Shown piece after piece: positions 18,677-26,469 of a DNA stretch of 64,000 nt. The DNA comes from Litchfieldia sinesaloumensis (GTDB lineage: Bacteria; Bacillota; Bacilli; Bacillales; Bacillaceae_L): contig NZ_LT732529.1 in assembly GCF_900156865.1 (NCBI RefSeq), positions 2,322,046-2,386,045 of the forward strand, in the 5' to 3' direction. A model generated the notes under the pieces. It was not told the DNA's origin, ran no database searches, and worked only from the letters and a program-made list of their open reading frames with translations. The position numbers were made by a program, and so were the translations under genes. Positions within the stretch are counted from its first letter, which is position 1. Every line of letters starts with the position of its first letter.

Positions 18677-19906
18677 TTATTCGATAATTGCTAAACGTCT
18701 AGTTTTCTCAGCAACTTCTTCCGGATTTACGGTGATTCGGGCTACACCGGTTTCCATTGCTGCCTTGGCGACACTCGCTGCTACCGCAGGAGCGACACGT
18801 GGATCAAAAGGTGCAGGAATCACATATTCTGGGCTAAGATCTTCTGGAGCCACTAAAGATGCGATTGCTTCCACTGCTGCTATTTTCATTTGTTCATTAA
18901 TGTGAGTTGCTCTAGCATCTAAAGCGCCTCTGAAAATTCCCGGGAACGCAAGGACGTTGTTAACTTGGTTTGGAAAATCAGATCTGCCTGTACCCACAAC
19001 TTTCGCACCTGCTTTAAGTGCCACATCTGGCATGATTTCAGGATTAGGATTAGCCATTGCGAAAATAATGGGATCCTGATTCATGCTTTGGACCATTTCA
19101 GTTGTAAGAGCCCCTTCAACTGATACACCAATAAATACATCTGCGTCTTTGAGAGCATCTGCAAGTGTACCTTCGAGTCGATTACGGTTTGTATATTTAG
19201 CTACTTCTGCTTTTACGTTATTCATACCAAACGTACGACCATCATATATAGCCCCTCTTGAGTCACACATGATAATATCGCGAACGCCATAGCGATATAA
19301 AAGTTTGATAATCGCAATTCCAGCAGCACCTGCTCCATTTGCAACAACTTTTATTTCTGACATTTTCTTTCCAACAAGCTTTAATGCATTTACTAGTCCT
19401 GCCACTGTAACAATCGCGGTACCATGTTGATCGTCATGAAAGACAGGTATATTTGCTTCCTTTTTTAAACGTTCTTCAATGATAAAACAATTAGGAGCTG
19501 CAATATCCTCTAAGTTGACACCACCAAAGGTCGGCTCTAGTAATTTTACTGTTTCCACAATTTTGTCAACATCTGTAGTGTTTAAGCAAATTGGGAATGC
19601 ATCCACTCCTGCAAAGCTTTTAAATAATACAGCTTTACCTTCCATAACAGGTAGGGCAGCTTCTGGGCCAATATTTCCTAAGCCTAGAACTGCTGTACCA
19701 TCAGAAACTACAGCAACCATGTTCCCCTTCATTGTGTACTCATACACTTTGGACTTATCATCATATATTGCCTTACAAGGTTCTGCTACTCCTGGTGAGT
19801 ACGCTAAACTTAAATCCTTTGCATTTCTTACTGGAATTTTTGATTTTGATTCAAGCTTTCCCTTGTGAATCTGATGAATATGTAGAGCCTCTTCTCTTAG
19901 AGTCAT
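18677..19906 (-). CDS. ytsJ: NAD(P)-dependent malic enzyme
   Basis: 409 residues, the short bacterial malic enzyme type without a phosphotransacetylase domain. It decarboxylates malate to pyruvate. Visible are the malic N-terminal domain with YSPGVAEPCKAI and the tyrosine/lysine catalytic region, the metal-binding FHDDQHGTAIV, and the Rossmann motif ANGAGAAGIAI. The gene occupies the ytsJ position next to dnaE and accDA; B. subtilis YtsJ is the NADP-preferring enzyme. It probably forms an operon with the FadR-type gene. Confidence 0.93.
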   Translation of the reverse strand: MTLREEALHIHQIHKGKLESKSKIPVRNAKDLSLAYSPGVAEPCKAIYDDKSKVYEYTMKGNMVAVVSDGTAVLGLGNIGPEAALPVMEGKAVLFKSFAGVDAFPICLNTTDVDKIVETVKLLEPTFGGVNLEDIAAPNCFIIEERLKKEANIPVFHDDQHGTAIVTVAGLVNALKLVGKKMSEIKVVANGAGAAGIAIIKLLYRYGVRDIIMCDSRGAIYDGRTFGMNNVKAEVAKYTNRNRLEGTLADALKDADVFIGVSVEGALTTEMVQSMNQDPIIFAMANPNPEIMPDVALKAGAKVVGTGRSDFPNQVNNVLAFPGIFRGALDARATHINEQMKIAAVEAIASLVAPEDLSPEYVIPAPFDPRVAPAVAASVAKAAMETGVARITVNPEEVAEKTRRLAIIE

Positions 19907-19930
19907 TTACTTTTCACTCCTTATTTTAAA

Positions 19931-19963
19931 GAAAACTTGGCACCTGTATAATTGGCGCCAGTT
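19931..19963 (-). terminator. Terminator-like hairpin in the ytsJ leader
   Basis: AACTGGCGCC pairs imperfectly with GGTGCCAAGTT (one bulge and GT pairs), followed by TTTTCTTT on the minus strand. It ends about 25 nt before the ytsJ start codon and downstream of the dnaE terminator, so it could attenuate ytsJ or be a backup terminator. Confidence 0.35.
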
Positions 19964-20043
19964 GTAGTCATAGAAATAGAAGTTATAAAACTCGTCCAAA
20001 TTATTAACATAAAAACTAGTCATACAAAAATTCCCTATTTATC

Positions 20044-20074
20044 AAAAAAAGAAGTGGTCTGGCCACATCTCTTT
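20044..20074 (-). terminator. Intrinsic terminator of dnaE
   Basis: GTGG/CCAC-centred hairpin extended by AGA/TCT pairs, with a seven-T tail on the minus strand, about 45 nt after the dnaE stop. Confidence 0.75.
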
Positions 20075-20118
20075 TCTATTACAATATAACATATTTGCTG
20101 TTCCTGTAAAGGGTAATG

Positions 20119-23100
20119 TTAGTGTAGCACTACATTTTGCGGTCCCATTAGCCCCTTCAACTCGCTTAATAACTTCGTTGATGGATTCACCCAAAGTTCC
20201 TGTTGTAGCTGAATTGTTTTTTGTGTTTCCTCGTAATATAAAACAACCGGAGTCTCGCCAGAATATTGCTTTAATATCCTTTTTAGGTCTATAAGAGCCT
20301 GGTCAACTTGTTTGTTTTTTTCCATCCTCACAAAGAGTTTTTTTTCTTCTTGCATTTCTTCTTTATCAGGCATAACTTGCGCCTGGTTGATAATGAACTG
20401 TAATTGATTATTGCGATTGTCAATTTTACCTTTAAACAAAAGTAAAGCCTCATTTTTAAGGAGCTTACCAAACTGTGTATAGGTGCGTGGAAATGCAACT
20501 CCCTCTATTTCACCCGTTTCATCTCCAATGGTCACGAATGCCATCACTTCACCTTTTTTTGTACGAATCGTTCTCTCCTTTGTGATAAAACCACCAATCA
20601 CCACATTTTGTTGTAGATATTGTGAGACTTCCGATATAGAAATGGCTCCATATTTCTTTAAAAAAGTAGAATACGAAGTGATTGGGTGACTTGATAGATA
20701 GAAGCCCAGCGCTTCCTTTTCAAACCGTAGTTTTTCCATTTCATTAAATGGGTCAACCTCGACGTATTTTGGTTTAAGTTCAAAATCATCTTCAAATAAC
20801 ATCTCAAATTGGTTTTCTTCATCCTTTGGACTAACAAGCTCGGCATGTTCTAGCGCAACATCTAGGGTTGCTAAAAGAGTCGCTCTATGTTCCCCAAATT
20901 CATCAAATGCCCCAGAACAAATTAACGCTTCTAACGTGCGGCGATTAATACTTCTCATTGATGTCCTCACACAAAAATCAAAAAGGTCTGTAAATGGCTT
21001 CGTTTTTCTCGTTTCGATAATCTCTCTTAGGGCTGCAACCCCAACACTTTTCACTCCTGCCAAGCTAAAGCGAATTGCCTTTTTTTCCACACTAAAAGGA
21101 AAATAGCTTTTATTAATTGATGGTGGTAAAATAGTCAGTCCCTTTTGTTTTGATTCACGAATATACTGTCCTAGTTTGTCATCATTGCCAATTACGCTAG
21201 TAAGTAATGCCGCCATAAAATAGAGAGGATAGTTTGCTTTTAAGTAGGCCAGCTGATAGGCAATCATACTATAGGCAACTGCATGACTTCGATTAAATCC
21301 ATAGTTTGCAAACCTAACGATTAAATCATATATCTCATCCGCTGTTTTTTCGTTATATCCTTTATTTAAGCTACCTTGTACAAAATGCTCGCGTTCCTTA
21401 TCAAGGACGTCTTTTTTCTTTTTACTTACAGCCCTTCTGAGTAAATCAGCCTCACCTAGACTAAACCCTGCCATTTTTGAAGCAATCTGCATGATTTGCT
21501 CTTGGTATACAATGACTCCATAGGTTTTCTCTAGAATTGGAATCAGGTCTGGATGTGGATATTGGACTGGTTCAGCATTATGTTTTCGGGCGATATATAA
21601 TGGAATGTTCTCCATTGGACCTGGTCGATATAGTGCATTAACAGCAACGATATCCTCCAATTCACTTGGCTGTAGCCTTACAAGAACACTTCGCATTCCA
21701 CTAGATTCAAGTTGGAAAACTCCGGTTGTATCACCCTTACCTAATAATGTAAACGTCTTTTGATCATCCAACGGAATCGCAGAGAAATCAATTTTCTTCC
21801 CGGTACTCCTCTTAATCAAAGACTGAATGTTATCGATAAGTGTTAAATTTCGCAGTCCAAGGAAATCCATTTTTAAAAGACCAACTTCTTCTAATATGTC
21901 CATTGGAAATTGTGTGAGATAAACTTCCCTATGGCCTTCTTGGATAGCAATTAAATCTGTTAACGGTTTTTCACTTATAACAACCCCAGCAGCATGTACT
22001 GAAGTATGTCTTGGAAGTCCTTCTATTTTTTTTGCTGTTTCAAAAATTTTACGTCCAATTTCGATATTCTCAATGTACTCTCGCAATCCTTTTGACTCTT
22101 CATACGCTTGTTGAAGTGTAATTCCGAGCTTACTAGGGACTTGCTTGGCTAGAAAATCTGCTTCCTTTGGAGATATCCCCATCACTCTACCTACATCACG
22201 TAGTGCAGCTCTAGCAGCCAATGTTCCAAATGTAATAATTTGAGCAACATGCAGTCTTCCGTATTTTTTTGAAACATATTCAATCATTTCATCCCGTCGG
22301 TTATCAGGGAAGTCAATATCGATATCAGGCATTGATATTCTTTCCGGGTTCAAAAACCGTTCAAATAATAATTGATGCTCTATCGGATCAACATCTGTAA
22401 TATGAAGCACATATGCTACTAAAGAGCCTGCAGCTGAACCTCTTCCTGGACCTGATATGATCCCATTCTCATGTGCATATTTCATAAAATCCCATACTAT
22501 TAAAAAGTAATCACTAAAATTCATCTTTTTAATAACATTAAGCTCATATTGCAACCGTTCAAGCTGTTCATTTGTAGGGTTCTGGTAACGTTCATGGAGA
22601 CCCTCTATACAAACTCGAGATAAATAGTTCTCTGCTGATTCATTGTTTGGAACTGGGAATTTTGGTAACGCGAATTTCCCTAATTCAATCTCCACATTAC
22701 ATAGTCTCGCAATCTTTATTGAATTCTCAAGCACTTCGGGAACATCCGCAAATAGTTCAACCATTTGTGTTGGCGACTTGAGATAAAACTCCTTATTTGG
22801 TAGGGTAACCCTGTCATCATCCGATAGTTTAGTTCCATTCTTAATAGATAATAAACATTCATGTGCAAATGCATCATCCTGCTCTATGTATTGAACATTA
22901 TTCGTTGCGACAATAGGTATCCCTAACTCTGCACCAATTTGAGTGAGCTTAGTGTTAATAGCTTCCTCCACAGCCAACCCATGGTTTTGAACAGCTAAAT
23001 AAAAAGCGTCTTGTTCAAAAATCTGTTTATATGCATATGCACGCATTTTGGCATCTTCATAATTACCATCTCTTAGACATTGCTCAATGTCTCCGTCTCG

Positions 23101-23496
23101 ACCTGGAGAAATACCAATTAAACCCTCACGATACTGAGCTAACCATCTTCGTGGAATTCCGTCCTTCGATCTAGTCTGTATAGCACTGCTTATTTTTAAT
23201 AGATTTTGATATCCTTTGTTATTTTTAGCAAGTAAAACGACAGGGTATGCCACAATATCATCATGACTTTCTTCTGTTAAAACTGAAGCAGTCATACCAA
23301 TAATCGGTCTTATTCCTTTCTTCTTACATTCTTTATAGAATGGGATTGCCCCATACATGACGTTTAAATCTGTTAATGCCAGCGCTCGAAAGCCGAGGAT
23401 GCTCGCTTTTTCAACTAATGTTTCTACCTTTGCAGCACTTGATAATAGGCTATAGGCGCTTTGAACCTGAAGGTGAACAAAAGGCAATGAGATCAC
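20119..23496 (-). CDS. dnaE: DNA polymerase III alpha subunit (DnaE type)
   Basis: 1125 residues, C-family replicative polymerase used in Bacillus to extend RNA primers before PolC takes over. N-terminal PHP domain (about 6-210), polymerase core with the catalytic aspartates in MPDIDIDF (Asp391, 393, 395) and GPGRGSAAGSLVAY just before. Helix-hairpin-helix follows, then a C-terminal OB fold with VIGGFITKERTIRTKKGE. The PHP metal residues look degenerate: HLQVQS at 8-13 where relatives have a histidine in place of the second Q, and LTDLNVMYG. No separate exonuclease domain, as expected for DnaE. Confidence 0.96.
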   Translation of the reverse strand: MISLPFVHLQVQSAYSLLSSAAKVETLVEKASILGFRALALTDLNVMYGAIPFYKECKKKGIRPIIGMTASVLTEESHDDIVAYPVVLLAKNNKGYQNLLKISSAIQTRSKDGIPRRWLAQYREGLIGISPGRDGDIEQCLRDGNYEDAKMRAYAYKQIFEQDAFYLAVQNHGLAVEEAINTKLTQIGAELGIPIVATNNVQYIEQDDAFAHECLLSIKNGTKLSDDDRVTLPNKEFYLKSPTQMVELFADVPEVLENSIKIARLCNVEIELGKFALPKFPVPNNESAENYLSRVCIEGLHERYQNPTNEQLERLQYELNVIKKMNFSDYFLIVWDFMKYAHENGIISGPGRGSAAGSLVAYVLHITDVDPIEHQLLFERFLNPERISMPDIDIDFPDNRRDEMIEYVSKKYGRLHVAQIITFGTLAARAALRDVGRVMGISPKEADFLAKQVPSKLGITLQQAYEESKGLREYIENIEIGRKIFETAKKIEGLPRHTSVHAAGVVISEKPLTDLIAIQEGHREVYLTQFPMDILEEVGLLKMDFLGLRNLTLIDNIQSLIKRSTGKKIDFSAIPLDDQKTFTLLGKGDTTGVFQLESSGMRSVLVRLQPSELEDIVAVNALYRPGPMENIPLYIARKHNAEPVQYPHPDLIPILEKTYGVIVYQEQIMQIASKMAGFSLGEADLLRRAVSKKKKDVLDKEREHFVQGSLNKGYNEKTADEIYDLIVRFANYGFNRSHAVAYSMIAYQLAYLKANYPLYFMAALLTSVIGNDDKLGQYIRESKQKGLTILPPSINKSYFPFSVEKKAIRFSLAGVKSVGVAALREIIETRKTKPFTDLFDFCVRTSMRSINRRTLEALICSGAFDEFGEHRATLLATLDVALEHAELVSPKDEENQFEMLFEDDFELKPKYVEVDPFNEMEKLRFEKEALGFYLSSHPITSYSTFLKKYGAISISEVSQYLQQNVVIGGFITKERTIRTKKGEVMAFVTIGDETGEIEGVAFPRTYTQFGKLLKNEALLLFKGKIDNRNNQLQFIINQAQVMPDKEEMQEEKKLFVRMEKNKQVDQALIDLKRILKQYSGETPVVLYYEETQKTIQLQQELWVNPSTKLLSELKGLMGPQNVVLH

Positions 23497-23534
23497 ACCT
23501 TTTTTACTTTATTTTCGTTCTTATCGATATTTCA

Positions 23535-23562
23535 ATTATAGTCCTATTTACGAAACAAGCAA
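23535..23562 (-). promoter_or_regulatory. Candidate dnaE promoter
   Basis: TTGCTT (-35), 16-nt spacer, TATAAT (-10) on the minus strand, about 40 nt upstream of the dnaE start. Confidence 0.4.
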
Positions 23563-23570
23563 AACAAAAC

Positions 23571-23600
23571 TCATAGTTCGTATTGTTTGTCCATATACAT
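23571..23600 (+). promoter_or_regulatory. Candidate SigE promoter of ytrH-ytrI
   Basis: TCATAGT (-35), 14-nt spacer, CATATACAT (-10) resemble the mother-cell SigE consensus (KMATATT, N14-15, CATACAHT). It ends 50 nt before the ytrH start; B. subtilis ytrH is a SigE gene. Confidence 0.5.
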
Positions 23601-23649
23601 GTATAAAATAGCTTCTTCAATTAATCAAATACAAAAAGAGGGTGTCCAA

Positions 23650-23988
23650 ATGGAAGTAAAAGAGGCTTTTATGCCTGCATTTATTCATAGTTTCTTTATT
23701 GCCCTTGGGGTTCTATTAGGTGGTTCCCTAATCGGAGGGCTGGGTGCCTTTATTTCGGGTCAAGCACCATTGTCTGAAATCTACTCGGTTGCTAGTAAGC
23801 TGAAAATTTGGGCACTAGTTGCTGCGATTGGCGGAACATTTGATGCTTTTTACAGCTTTGAAAGAGGAATATTCCTTGGACAAACAAAAGATGTTTTCAA
23901 ACAATTTCTACTGATTGTATCTGCTATGGGAGGGGCTCAATTCGGTTGGAGAATCATTGAGTGGTTTACTCAGGAGCATGTCTCTTAA
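23650..23988 (+). CDS. ytrH: Sporulation protein YtrH
   Basis: 112 residues from ATG 23650 (MEVKEAFMPAFIH), chosen over the in-frame ATG at 23587 because GAGGGTG precedes it and the length matches B. subtilis YtrH. Strongly hydrophobic with about three membrane segments and glycine-rich turns (GVLLGGSLIGGLGAF). A SigE-dependent sporulation membrane protein in the known family. Its TAA overlaps the ytrI ATG (TAATG), indicating coupling. Confidence 0.9.
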   Translation: MEVKEAFMPAFIHSFFIALGVLLGGSLIGGLGAFISGQAPLSEIYSVASKLKIWALVAAIGGTFDAFYSFERGIFLGQTKDVFKQFLLIVSAMGGAQFGWRIIEWFTQEHVS

Positions 23989-24491
23989 TGAGAGTCCCAC
24001 CCTATCATGAAAAACCAGGTTGGCAACGATTCTTTGCGGGCGTTGTGGTTGGGGCCTTAATAAGCTGGTTTGTTTTTCTATTTCAGTTCGGCGTACTACA
24101 AGATAAACAAATTCAAAAAATATCAGAGCAGACAACAGAAATTAATGATCTCAAAAAAAGTAATGATATTCTAATTGAAGACTCCAAAAAGTTGAACGAA
24201 GCAAACAAGAACAAGCTAAAGATTCAAGACTTTGAAATTGTGTTTGCAAACCGCAAAAAAGTGAATTTAAGTTCTCTCGACTTGCACATTTTAAAAAGTG
24301 CCGTGACCGAGGACCTTAATTCCTTAATCGGGAAAGATATACAATCAGTCTCACAAAACAAAGAACTTTTGTTTAGGACAATTGAAAATAGACCTTACGA
24401 ATTAGACGATAAAACCTATAAACTCAAAATATACACCGTTTTTTTTGATACTACTCTTGAGATTTCATTAAACATAGAGCTTGTCAATTAA
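23988..24491 (+). CDS. ytrI: Sporulation membrane protein YtrI
   Basis: 167 residues from ATG 23988 (MRVPPYHEKPG), which overlaps the ytrH stop and has AGGAG upstream; length equals B. subtilis YtrI. One membrane segment (about 18-38), then a coiled-coil stretch (about 45-80) and a C-terminal globular part. Function is only broadly known: a mother-cell protein needed for normal spores. Second gene of ytrH-ytrI. Confidence 0.88.
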   Translation: MRVPPYHEKPGWQRFFAGVVVGALISWFVFLFQFGVLQDKQIQKISEQTTEINDLKKSNDILIEDSKKLNEANKNKLKIQDFEIVFANRKKVNLSSLDLHILKSAVTEDLNSLIGKDIQSVSQNKELLFRTIENRPYELDDKTYKLKIYTVFFDTTLEISLNIELVN

Positions 24492-24493
24492 CA

Positions 24494-24521
24494 AAGCTTC
24501 CTTCCAAGGAGGCTTTTTTTG
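24494..24521 (+). terminator. Intrinsic terminator of ytrHI
   Basis: AAGCTTCCTT/AAGGAGGCTT hairpin with one GT pair, followed by a T run, starting directly after the ytrI stop. Confidence 0.85.
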
Positions 24522-24604
24522 TCTTAAAAATTGTATTTTTTGTTACAAATCCGTTAAAGTTTTTAGAAAATTTTAAAAATATGTAGCATTATTAGGCGAT
24601 AATG

Positions 24605-24632
24605 AAATAAAATAAAATAAAATAAAATAAAA
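24605..24632 (+). repeat. AAATA pentanucleotide microsatellite
   Basis: Five perfect AAATA units plus three bases, ending 6-8 nt before the Shine-Dalgarno sequence of the next small gene. Copy-number change would alter promoter or leader spacing. Confidence 0.8.
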
Positions 24633-24650
24633 CGTATAAGGAGGGAAAAT

Positions 24651-24839
24651 ATGTATATTAACCGCAGGAAACTATTAAACGAAAAAATGTCTCGGATTAA
24701 GAATGGATACTCCGCTTACGCAGAATCCCCTGATATCGTAAATGCTTTAAAAAAAGAGATACAAGCGCTGAATCTTAATGTATTGGAGGAAGTAACCGAT
24801 ATGGGTTCATGGTTTATACCAGTGAAGGTAGAAAGTTAA
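24651..24839 (+). CDS. Small conserved-looking protein, possibly YtzJ-like
   Basis: 62 residues, no membrane segment, many lysines and an amphipathic helix around NALKKEIQALNLNVLEE. AAGGAGGG is ideally placed 6-7 nt before the ATG, and a strong terminator follows, so the gene is probably real. Position between ytrI and nrnA corresponds to the small gene ytzJ of B. subtilis, but I cannot confirm homology by eye. No function can be given. Confidence 0.7.
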   Translation: MYINRRKLLNEKMSRIKNGYSAYAESPDIVNALKKEIQALNLNVLEEVTDMGSWFIPVKVES

Positions 24840-24876
24840 ATAAAGTCGCACACTGATGGAGCGACTTTATTTTTTT
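24838..24876. terminator. Bidirectional terminator before nrnA stop
   Basis: AAATAAAGTCGC/GCGACTTTATTT stem (24838-24849 with 24861-24872) with T-rich tail on the plus strand and A/T-rich flank on the other. Serves the small gene and the convergent nrnA. Confidence 0.85.
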
Positions 24877-25814
24877 TATTTATTATTGCATACATGCTTA
24901 AGGTCAGTAATAACATTATCCACTTCTTGCCAAGAGTAGATGGTTGCCCCAGATGCAAGTGGATGCCCACCACCGTTGTATTTTTTAGCTACTTCGTTTA
25001 TTACAGGTCCTTTAGAACGTAAACGAACTCGAATTTGATCCTTTTCTTCTACGAAAAACACCCACGTTTTGATGTTTTCAATGGTTCCCAAGTTACTTAC
25101 AAGCTGGGATGCTTCTGAAGAGGTTACATTATATCTTTTCAGAATCTCGTCTGTTATTTCCATCCAAGCTACACCGTCTTCTGTTACTTTATAATTCTGG
25201 TAAACATAGCCGCTGAGACGCGCAACATTTTCTTTAGTTTTATATAAGTTCTCGTATACCTCAGGAAATATAAATCCGTATGCAATTAATTCTCCAGCAT
25301 ATGTAAATGTTTTTGGGTTTGTATTAGAAAATAAAAATCGACCAGTGTCTCCAACAATTCCAGCAAAGAGAAGTCTCGCAGCTTCCTTTGAAAGAGTAAG
25401 CCCTTGTTGTTTCCCTTGTAAGTATAGCTCATAAACCATCTCACTACAGGAGCTTGCATTCGTATCCACCCACAATAGGTCTCCATAAGGGTCTTCGTTT
25501 GGATGGTGATCAATTTTAATTAGTTTCTTACCAAGATGATATCGGTCATCAGATATACGGCCCTGATTTGCTGTATCGCAGACGATAACCAGTGCCTCTT
25601 TATATATCTCATCTTGTATTTGGTCCATTTCTTTTAAAAATAGTAAGGTAGGCTCATCCTCTCCCACGACATAAACGTTTTTTGTTGGAAATGAGGCTTT
25701 CAATATTTCTGCAAGTCCACATTGGGAACCGTAGGCGTCTGGGTCTGGACGAACATGACGATGAATGATAATGGTCTCGAATTCGGTAATTGTATCTAGA
25801 ATAGGTTGAATCAT
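24876..25814 (-). CDS. nrnA: NrnA, DHH-family oligoribonuclease / pAp phosphatase
   Basis: 312 residues. DHH domain with HRHVRPDPDAYGSQ, VCDTANQGR and the name motif in IDHHPNEDPYG. C-terminal DHHA1 domain with GGGHPLASGA. In Bacillus NrnA degrades very short RNA fragments and dephosphorylates 3'-phosphoadenosine 5'-phosphate. ATG 25814 with AAAGGAG upstream. It is transcribed divergently from ytpI across a dispersed repeat. Confidence 0.95.
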   Translation of the reverse strand: MIQPILDTITEFETIIIHRHVRPDPDAYGSQCGLAEILKASFPTKNVYVVGEDEPTLLFLKEMDQIQDEIYKEALVIVCDTANQGRISDDRYHLGKKLIKIDHHPNEDPYGDLLWVDTNASSCSEMVYELYLQGKQQGLTLSKEAARLLFAGIVGDTGRFLFSNTNPKTFTYAGELIAYGFIFPEVYENLYKTKENVARLSGYVYQNYKVTEDGVAWMEITDEILKRYNVTSSEASQLVSNLGTIENIKTWVFFVEEKDQIRVRLRSKGPVINEVAKKYNGGGHPLASGATIYSWQEVDNVITDLKHVCNNK

Positions 25815-25867
25815 AGGGTTTCTCCTTTATTAGTGGCTATTTGCAAAAAATGTTTATATATACCTTT

Positions 25868-25992
25868 GATTTCCGCTTCAGGCGGACACTTTCCGCGGGC
25901 ATGGCCTCAGCCTCCTCAACAAGCAAACTTGTCTGCGGGGTCTTCACCTCATGCTATTCCCGCTGGAGTCGCCGCCTTACGCTTCAATCAAC
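25868..25992 (-). repeat. Dispersed palindromic repeat, family A, copy 1
   Basis: 125 bp; on the minus strand it starts GTTGATTGAAGCG and ends AAGCGGAAATC. It shares its ends, the GGCGG-GACTCC-GCGGGA block, a GAGGAGGCT block and CGCGGAAAG with copy 2 at 32326-32450. The ends GGCGG..TCC.GCGGG and CCCGCGGAAAG..TCCGCC are imperfect inverted copies. GC-rich against its surroundings. Any reading frame across it is spurious. The rest of this 320-base gap is AT-rich with nothing further seen. Confidence 0.85.
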
Positions 25993-26134
25993 CAGGTCTG
26001 CACTATATAGCTAATAGAAACAATCTATTATATATGAACCTTATTCACGAAGTTTCCACATTCTATCTACTAGCATTTCGAATATGTTCTGAGTTACAAT
26101 AGGTTTAGCAATCTAGAATTGGAGGCAACTTCAT

Positions 26135-26434
26135 ATGCAAATACTCGTTATGTTAATCATTTTTGCGCTAGTATTTTATTTTTATTATAAAACAAAATAC
26201 TTCCGTTCAAGACGTCCAGCTGAAAAACAATGGCTTTCTGCCAAATCAAGTATAGCACTTGGACTATTTGTTGCACTTTTTGGTTTAAATACTTTTTTTG
26301 TTCATCCTTCAACAATATCCTATGTAATCGGGACGGTCCTTATAGTAGTTGGCGGAGGAAGTATTTGGGCAGGATTCCGTGCTTATAAGCATTATCTACC
26401 TTTCGTTATGAAGGAAGCAGAACAACAGGGGTAA
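26135..26434 (+). CDS. ytpI: YtpI family small membrane protein
   Basis: 99 residues with about three hydrophobic helices: 3-18, 41-57 and 63-82. A basic loop KTKYFRSRRPAEKQW follows the first. Family of unknown function conserved next to nrnA in Bacillaceae. GGAGG lies 8-9 nt before the ATG. Confidence 0.85.
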   Translation: MQILVMLIIFALVFYFYYKTKYFRSRRPAEKQWLSAKSSIALGLFVALFGLNTFFVHPSTISYVIGTVLIVVGGGSIWAGFRAYKHYLPFVMKEAEQQG

Positions 26435-26440
26435 AGAAAA

Positions 26441-26468
26441 AGGGACGCAGAAGCGTCTCTTTTTTTTT
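26441..26468. terminator. Bidirectional terminator ytpI/ytoI
   Basis: AGGGACGC/GCGTCTCT stem (26441-26448 with 26453-26460) with long T and A runs on either side. Confidence 0.88.
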
Positions 26469-26469
26469 A

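Noticed and set aside
25806..26102. Open reading frame in the nrnA-ytpI gap
   Set aside because: It runs through repeat A copy 1, has no ribosome binding site and no protein-like pattern.
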